Below, piece after piece: positions 57,616 through 64,000 of a DNA stretch of 64,000 nucleotides (within the stretch, counting starts at the first letter, position 1; each line of letters opens with the position of its first letter). Below the pieces are notes generated by a model. The model was given only the letters and a program-made list of their open reading frames with translations. It had not been told where the DNA came from and did not search any database. This DNA comes from Melampsora larici-populina 98AG31 (Eukaryota; Basidiomycota; Pucciniomycetes; Pucciniales; Melampsoraceae): positions 98,286 to 162,285 of the forward strand of contig NW_006768780.1 in assembly GCF_000204055.1 (NCBI RefSeq), written 5' to 3'. The translations under genes and the position numbers were made by a program.

Positions 57616-57853
57616 TGGTTCTCAAACCTGTGCAAGAACTGTGCAAGACCGACGTGCAAGATCCGTGCAAGATTTCTTGCACCAATCTTGCGCATTAAAT
57701 TTTTTGACGACCCCAGCTATTTTGTTCCAACTGGTACGAAAACCGTGCGAGACCGACGTGCAAGTTCCGTGCAAGTTCCGTGCAAGTTCTATTCATGTCT
57801 TGCACAGAAGTTGCTCGAAACTTGCACAAATTTTTGCATAGGTTTGAGAACCA
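57616..57853. mobile_element. 238-bp MITE with GTGCAAG repeats (TA duplication)
   Basis: The ends TGGTTCTCAAACCTGTGCAA and inverse are flanked by TA (57614-57615 and 57854-57855). The word GTGCAAG or its inverse occurs about eight times, including two ACCGACGTGCAAG phrases. Confidence 0.8.
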
Positions 57854-58130
57854 TAATTCAAGGGATCATCAAAAAAGAATAACAAAAAAAAATGACTCGA
57901 GATTACTATTCTTACAGTAAAAGTGAAATTGCTCGAAGAAGTTGGTAGTTCTTTCACCACTCTATCAGCCCCATCCACATCTACATCCTGATTCCTCAGC
58001 AGCTTAAATATTTTCCTCTTGACCAAATTGGAAAACTATTGCGTTTCTTACTTCTACTTCATATATCACACATTTCCATGGATTTTGATGACTAATAACT
58101 ACATAATTTATATTGTTACAAAGGTCGAAA

Positions 58131-59378
58131 TCTTCCCTTCAAGGATATCCGATTGCTTTCCTCAGTGAATCGCTCATACTACCAAAACTGTCGTCCTTAT
58201 CTCTATGGGGTGATTTGATTTCCCTCCTCAAAATCTACGTGTCATGGTTGATCAATAATTGAAGAATCAAAATTTGATCTTGCATTCCAGGTTCTTGATT
58301 TTCAAAACTTCACGGTGAATGGCATGAAGAACATACTCAAACAAATCATTCCAAAACATTCAATTTACGTTAAAAAGATCTCTTCCAGAGTTCCTGAATC
58401 AGAGATACAAAAGTCTGAAGCTTTATGGGATATTAATCCATATGAAGACGAAAATGGGATCCAGAGTTTAAGTCCAGATACATACTTTTACTCAAAATCT
58501 TAGAATCTTGTCCACATCTACTCGAGCTCGATATCGATCTTGATATAGAACACTTTAGACCTGCTAGAGTTTCAAGTACACTTGAGGATCATATCCCAAA
58601 CTTTTCCATTCAACCAATATCACAACTTACTTCACTTACTCATCTTTCAATATCATCTCCTGTGACGCGAAATCCTTACACAGAAACTTTCGTAGTAGAT
58701 ATCATTTCAAATCTTGAACAACTTCAAAGTTTTACTTGTTCCGGGATCATGGCTATTCATCCAAATTGTTTTCAAAATCAAAAGGATCATCAGCCTTGTC
58801 CATCTCCACTTGGACTTCATCTTGCTTCACTCAAACAACTTATTCAATTACATTTAATAAGGGCAGAATGTGTAAACGCGAATTGGATTCAATTAGATTG
58901 GAAAAGTTCTTTACATAAATTAACATTAGAACATTGTGAAACAGGCTCCCTATCAGCTTTATATAGAATCATCAAACCTTTTGAATCGACCTTAACCACC
59001 CTTCGATTAGCAAGCGGACCCAATGATCGTCACGAGAATGGTCAAGTTCCAGTCGAATTATCTAAGCTTTCTAAGTTAGAAGTCTCGGGTTATCATGCCA
59101 TGAACATCTTGAGAGATTTTCAACATTCAAATAGTATCACAGCATTTTTGGTAGGTGATACTCCGGATTATATGTTTAAGTTTCGGGACCTAGAAACAAT
59201 CATCCGAGAACAACCTTGGCCTAAATTAAAGAAGATTCAAATCACAGATCAATGTAATGCCTTCTCTTGTAAAGATATTCAAAATTTAATCGACTTATGT
59301 GGGGAATATGGAATTCAGTTGGATTGTGATGCTATAGGGTATGATGATTATTCCTATGATTATTGTGATTGCGAGTAG
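58131..59378 (+). pseudogene. F-box/LRR-like protein, apparently frameshifted
   Basis: An exon at 58123-58208 gives GRNLPFKDIRLLSSVNRSYY then QNCRPYLYG, resembling the end of a fungal F-box. An intron (58209-58291, GTGATT..CCAG) leads to VLDFQNFTVNGMKNILKQII. That frame closes at 58503, but another frame, open from about 58446 through TAG 59376-59378, continues with LRR-like text: ILESCPHLLELDIDLDIEHF, QLTSLTHLSISSPVTRNP, NLEQLQSFTCSGIMAIHP and SSLHKLTLEHCETGSLSALY. A one- or two-base indel between 58443 and 58503, or an unseen tiny intron, is needed. The 5' F-box start was not found. Such proteins select substrates for SCF ubiquitin ligases. Confidence 0.55.
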
Positions 59379-60090
59379 GGAAGGGATCCTTGGTAGATTT
59401 CACCTATGGAGGTTGCGGAGTTATTTTGGTGTGCCAACTTGTGCTTCGGTGCCGCCGCGGTGCTTTATTCACAGGTGGAAAAAGGTTTGCAACACCAGCT
59501 TGATTTAGGATAAGAGCAGCGTAGGTTTGGTTTACGTCAATTTTATAATCTGGTATCAGGACATTAATAGTCATAAATTTTTTTCCTCACATATGTTTAT
59601 CCTTCTTTAATCTTGTTTGATATCTAGAAAAAAATACTTTTGATTCAACTCTAACTATGATTGCTTTATTTATGTGAATTAAAATGGAATGAAGCTATGT
59701 GACTAGCATTGACTTCGAAGTAGTTGTGATGAATAGCTCTCTTCCTGTCTTGAGCCAACTGATTTCAAACACCAGTTTTTTTATCATAATAACAAATATG
59801 ACATGGACACATTTTTTCACGTGTTAGCTGAGAAAAATTTGGTGTAACATAAAAAACTATATGTACATGCCCAATCTTAATTGAAGTATAAGAGTCTTCT
59901 ATTATTGTTTGGGTTATCTAATATCATAGTTGATCCTTTTTCTTATTCGTTTCTCATCTTATACTCATTACATCATATCTCATTTATGATATCATCTTGC
60001 TGTGTTATGATGTAACTTGTGACCGTACTCGAGAGTTTCTAATCGGTATAAATAGTCGTTGTCTTTCGTCTACTTTCTATTTTCTTCTTC
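59379..60090. other. AT-rich spacer, possible LTR-like sequence
   Basis: It contains TATAAATAGTCG at about 60046, a TATA-like box followed by pyrimidine-rich DNA and the tandem repeat. This resembles the promoter part of a solo LTR, but no TG..CA ends or duplication could be fixed. Confidence 0.3.
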
Positions 60091-60425
60091 ACCGATTTCT
60101 ACTCTTTCATTCGAGCAGGTTCGCTATTGCTTGCTCTATCGGTCACTAAGACTAATTGTCTTACTAGTTACTAACTAGTACTTTCCCTCAGGTTAATATT
60201 TTGTTCTTACTTATTGTTTTGCTGCTCTTGTGTTGATGAATATAAATCTTACCGATTTCTACTCTTTCATTCGAGCAGGTTTGCTATTGCTTGCTCTATC
60301 GGTCACTAAGACTAATTGTCTTACTAGTTACTAACTAGTACTTTCCCTCAGGTTTGCTATTGCTTGCTCTATTGGTCACTAAGACTAATTGTCTTACTAG
60401 TTACTAACTAGTACTTTCCCTCAGC
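60091..60425 (+). repeat. Tandem repeat of an LTR-like segment
   Basis: ACCGATTTCTACTCTTTCAT starts at 60091 and 60251 (period 160). The 72-bp inner part, from TTCGCTATTGCTTGCTCTAT to CTTTCCCTCAG, then occurs a third time from about 60351. Copies are almost identical. Confidence 0.85.
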
Positions 60426-60655
60426 CTTATAGCCAACTCGCAATTATCTTCCTGAAGGTCAGCTTGGAGGAAGAATTTTATCCTTGAACCGATATGAGGT
60501 GCTAAATGCAGTACCGGTAAAGGCAAATCACAATGGTCCTGGGACCCAGTATGAATTATCAAACATTGACCCCCTTGCTTTTTCCTAAATCCAAGAACCT
60601 AGCAAGGTACTAATCTCAGCTCTTTGGGGACAGGAATGACTAAGACCAGCTAAGA

Positions 60656-60997
60656 CAGGCCCCCGGATAGCTCCTATTGAAGGTACTGACCAAAAAGGTA
60701 TCTTTTTGGTTTGGGAATTTCTTGATGTTAGGGACAAAAAAGGTATTTTTTGACCCCGTTGGAATTGATCATAGCGACCTCGGAGGAATTAATCCAAAAT
60801 TTCTTAGCTTTTCCTAGGCTAGTTTTGCATTTTAGGGACTTGCAAAGAATTTTTTGGCATTTTTTTGTGATTTTTTCCACAAATGTTACCTACAAAAGAG
60901 GTATTCTCGGCCCCCCAAACCCTTGAATTCAGGTATGAATAACTGAATTTTGAGGTTTTTTTGTTGGTATGCTTCATAGGAGCTATCCGGGGGCCTG
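60656..60997. mobile_element. 342-bp MITE, CAGG..CCTG ends
   Basis: TIR CAGGCCCCCGGATAGCTCCT and its inverse match over about 22 bp. CTAAGA at 60650-60655 and 60998-61003 is a likely 6-bp duplication. Non-coding. CAGG ends suggest hAT-like, although hAT usually duplicates 8 bp. Confidence 0.75.
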
Positions 60998-61003
60998 CTA
61001 AGA

Positions 61004-62439
61004 CCTCAACTAAATACCTGTCATATGTTCAGGTCCAATATGTCATGGATATCATGTGTGCTGCAAGATTTGAAACATGGGTTCCCACTCTGACACACAC
61101 AAATGGGGTAGAACCGATTTTCGTATTTTTGCTGAGAATTCTCATACCCCTCTGAGAATTACAGCTTAAGTCATACCTAACCCAAAAGTATGGGTTTTGC
61201 TAGAGTATAGGTTACCTCAATCTCTTTCAAAAGCCATAATTAAATATTTGCAGACAAAATATGGGTTATGACAAAGATTGTACAAAACAAAAAATTGACT
61301 TCTTGGGAAACCTTAAAAAACATATCAGAAAGAGTCTGCTGCACTGCTTTGCAGCTCTAACATGTGGATTGGCAGTGTTTAACAGAGGCTCGGGTGGCCC
61401 TTTCATACCCCTGCACTTCTTGTGCATTGTCACTTTCCAAGTAAGATAGCATGATATCTGAGGCTTTGTCGTGGTGGTGGAGGTATATTTCCTACTATAG
61501 ATTCTTTTTCATTTGCTTCTTGTTGCATATTTTCAAATTTCTTGAAATCTTCCCTAATCTTCCTCAATATTGGCCACAATGTATTTGGACAGTTTGGAGG
61601 AAGTATAATATAAATGAGTTTGTGATGTGCGGTGTGTGAAAGCTAAACAAGGTTGAATAGTGTTAGTATCAATAGAGTTTGTCTATAAATATTTATGTTT
61701 ACAGTTTTTCAAATGACCCCTGACTTTTATGGGTTATGAACTCTGGTTTCCCTCAAAAACCTTATGGGTTATGGGGTACTACAAAGTTATGGGTTATGCA
61801 CCCACTTTCCCTGCAATTTTTCTGCAGATGGCCAGATTTGTATGAGTTTTGATGGAGTATGGCTTACAGCACAGATGGGTTATGTCAGAGACGACTGTAA
61901 TCAACTTCGAACACTTACAATTGTTGATAAATTTCAATCACAACATCATTATGATCACCCTAAACACAACAGATGTTTTCATTAAAGACCCCATATTGAT
62001 TTTTTTGTGTCTCCAAAACCTAACATTCCTTTATTGTTAGATTGATGAGACAATTATTTTTCATGTTTAGGATTCAGCTTCAAGTTTGAGAATGGAAACA
62101 AATTGATGAAGATTGAATGGAAGCCTTTAGAAATGTATTGACATCTGATATGATGAGATAGGTCAAAAAGCAATCAAAAATATCTTAAACTTATGTAATT
62201 GATTCACAAAAACTTGGAACAGAGTAGAGATTTACTGAGAAATAAATAGATATTCTTGTTAAATGATCAATGAAATTTTCTAACTTTACAAATTTAGATA
62301 CAAACAAAACTCGTATTCAATGACTATTTTATGATTTATTTTTTTACATCTTTGCTTTTTTGGACTTGTATTCCTTGAATTGATGAGATACATCTTAGAA
62401 GAAACATAATGAAGAAAATTTCTACATCTTGCATGACGG
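61004..62439. other. Gene-free spacer with TATGGGTTATG words
   Basis: TATGGGTTATG or close variants occur about six times between 61180 and 61890, irregularly spaced. No gene is supported. The 3' flank of the zinc-finger gene starts near 62440. Confidence 0.4.
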
Positions 62440-64000
62440 TCACTCGCAGTCGAGTCTTTCTTGGAGAACACGGCATAAGCCAAACAATTTCAATTTCTTG
62501 CTAACCTGATGAATGATGATTCCTAATCCTACAGTGTCTACGGGTAAGAAACCGTAACGGGAAGGATTGTCAATATGATAATCTCTATCAATAAAGGACA
62601 TATAAATGTAATAAATTTTTAAGATACCTTATCAAAGCATCTTTTCGACTGAAGCATCCTTCACATTCCTTGCAAATCCATTGTGGTTTTCTACCACTAC
62701 CAGATCCTTCTAAATCATGAATGGTTTCTTTATGTCGAGCTAAATCGTATGGTCTTCTGAAGACTGTATTACATATTATACCACTTATTTCGTCTATATG
62801 CTCGCATCTTATTCCATCTGATGGTGCTTGATCCATCTTGTAAGTCGATTGAACTCTTGCAGATCTTGTTGGTGCTGAGGAATTTCTGGTCCGTCCATGT
62901 CTATTTGGGGTTTTGACACCGCCTGATTTACCATTTGTTCTGGATACTACTTTTTCTTCGAGTCTACTAGAAATCATTCCACGGCGAGTAGCTCTATGAT
63001 CAGACTCCTCGCGAAAGCCGGAATTTCTTCTCTTGGCATTAATATCAAAATCTTGTTCCTCTATGCTTGAAGAGTCATCGACATCTTCTTGTTTACTCTT
63101 TAAAAATGAATGTGAACTGACCCTTCCAAAATCTTTACTACTTTTTGAAGTTGTAATAGTATCTTCATATTCGTGATTAGACAAAGAGTCTGAATACTCT
63201 TCATTTAAAAATTTTCTGTCTCGTAATGATGTCTTTCGAGCAGATCTTGCCGGTCCTTTTCTCTTTTGTGAGGTAGTAGAACTTGATGCTACCACATAGT
63301 TTTTCCCTTTGGTCACCTCGTCACGGAGATTCTGATCACGTTTTGATTCCTTCTGGTCCGAATTCTTGTGCTTGGTGCTATCACCGGAACTGACTTCTGC
63401 GTAGCTCTTCATTGACTCAAGATGAGATGATACAACATGAGTTTGGCTAGGTAATATATCATCACTGATAGTTTCATCGAATTCGATTTTCTGTCCAGGT
63501 TGTTCCTCCAGAATGACCTCGACTTTTTGATTTGTGTCCGCTCTATGGCAAGGATCTTGTTTAACTGCATCGCTCTCGTCTTCTGGAAGAAGTAGCTGAC
63601 TTAGGATCAAATCCCCATCTTGGTTCTTACTTTCAAGTAAAGGAGTAGCAAATACTTGGCTTTGCGTTTCCGGGATTTGAAGAGTCTCGGGATGAGGATG
63701 AAGTAAAATTGAATGATCATCGCCATGACATTTATCAGAGCCTTGATCCAATATTTGAACATTTGGTGATGGAGGCCTAGTCAGGTCTTCTTCTGATGTT
63801 GATGAAAAGCCATCGGCGCAATTAGTCAACATATAAGGAAGGCTGGGCGTCGCATACGCAGTTAGGGGGTATTTCGGAGACTGAGAGGTGTCGCACTGAA
63901 GGTTGAGTGGTTCGATAGGCAGGCTGCTTTCGCCCTTTTTCGATTGCCTGGTACCAATTGAAGATAAAACTTGATCATCTTGGTCTTCGGTAAACTTGGT
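62440..64000 (-). CDS. C2H2 zinc-finger protein, 5' part beyond window
   Basis: The frame is open on the minus strand from the window edge (64000) to the donor at 62627. Residues encoded before the first internal ATG (63832) are in frame, so the gene starts outside. It is long, polar and S/E/K-rich (nuclear-type, e.g. SQKRKGPARSARKTSLRDRK), then has two C-terminal finger-like units: RCEHIDEISG.. with FRRPYDLARHKETIH, and WICKECEGCFSRKDALIR. A 43-bp intron (62627-62585) leads to DYHIDNPSRYGFLPVDTVGL and TGA 62440-62442. The second finger lacks an obvious final histidine. The arrangement is typical of fungal C2H2 regulators; target unknown. Confidence 0.75.

Overview
The window looks like an intron-rich, transposon-packed nuclear genome of a basidiomycete, most probably a rust fungus (Pucciniales). 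This is an inference from very many short introns (about 45-120 bp), small signal-peptide proteins in duplicated clusters, multi-copy degenerate transposons and a DIRS-like retroelement. No bacterial-type operon, rRNA, tRNA or CRISPR array was seen. Genus cannot be fixed without a search.

Housekeeping genes form islands. At 175-1264 (+) is a six-exon protein phosphatase inhibitor-2 (GLC8-like) gene. At 10828-18447 (+) is a many-exon ABCC-type ABC transporter with both nucleotide-binding domains. At 34364-31740 (-) is an acetyl-CoA transporter (SLC33A1/AT-1 family), followed at 37771-35000 (-) by a vacuolar-type amino acid permease (AVT/Aa_trans). At 58131-59378 (+) is an F-box/LRR-like gene with an apparent frameshift, and at 62440-64000 (-) is the 3' part of a C2H2 zinc-finger gene that leaves the window.

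Two sets of secreted-protein candidates sit in duplicated DNA. One is a pair of about 150-residue proteins (2592-3041 and 9134-9586) inside a 2.1-kb segmental duplication. The other is a family of small cysteine-rich secreted proteins with one intact copy (29524-29823) and two broken ones (25001-25252 and 26489-26777) arranged as an inverted pair.

The rest is largely mobile DNA, and many element ends can be fixed from inverted repeats plus target duplications: PIF/Harbinger-like (TAA/TTA), Tc1/mariner-like (TA), CACTA-like (TGA), hAT-like (8 bp) and others. The most striking is a 6267-bp Tc1/mariner-type element at 47263-53529. It has TIRs of about 65 bp, a TA duplication, a DD34E transposase and, on the opposite strand and converging on it, a second multi-exon gene of unknown function with a possible SAM-like C-terminal domain. 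A CACTA-type fold-back element is inserted in an exon of that second gene. The whole element lies inside older repeats that split a relic hAT transposase (N-part near 46400-46970, C-part near 55300-56220), giving a readable order of insertions. Several broken genes carry stops explainable by C-to-T changes, suggesting mutational decay of repeats.
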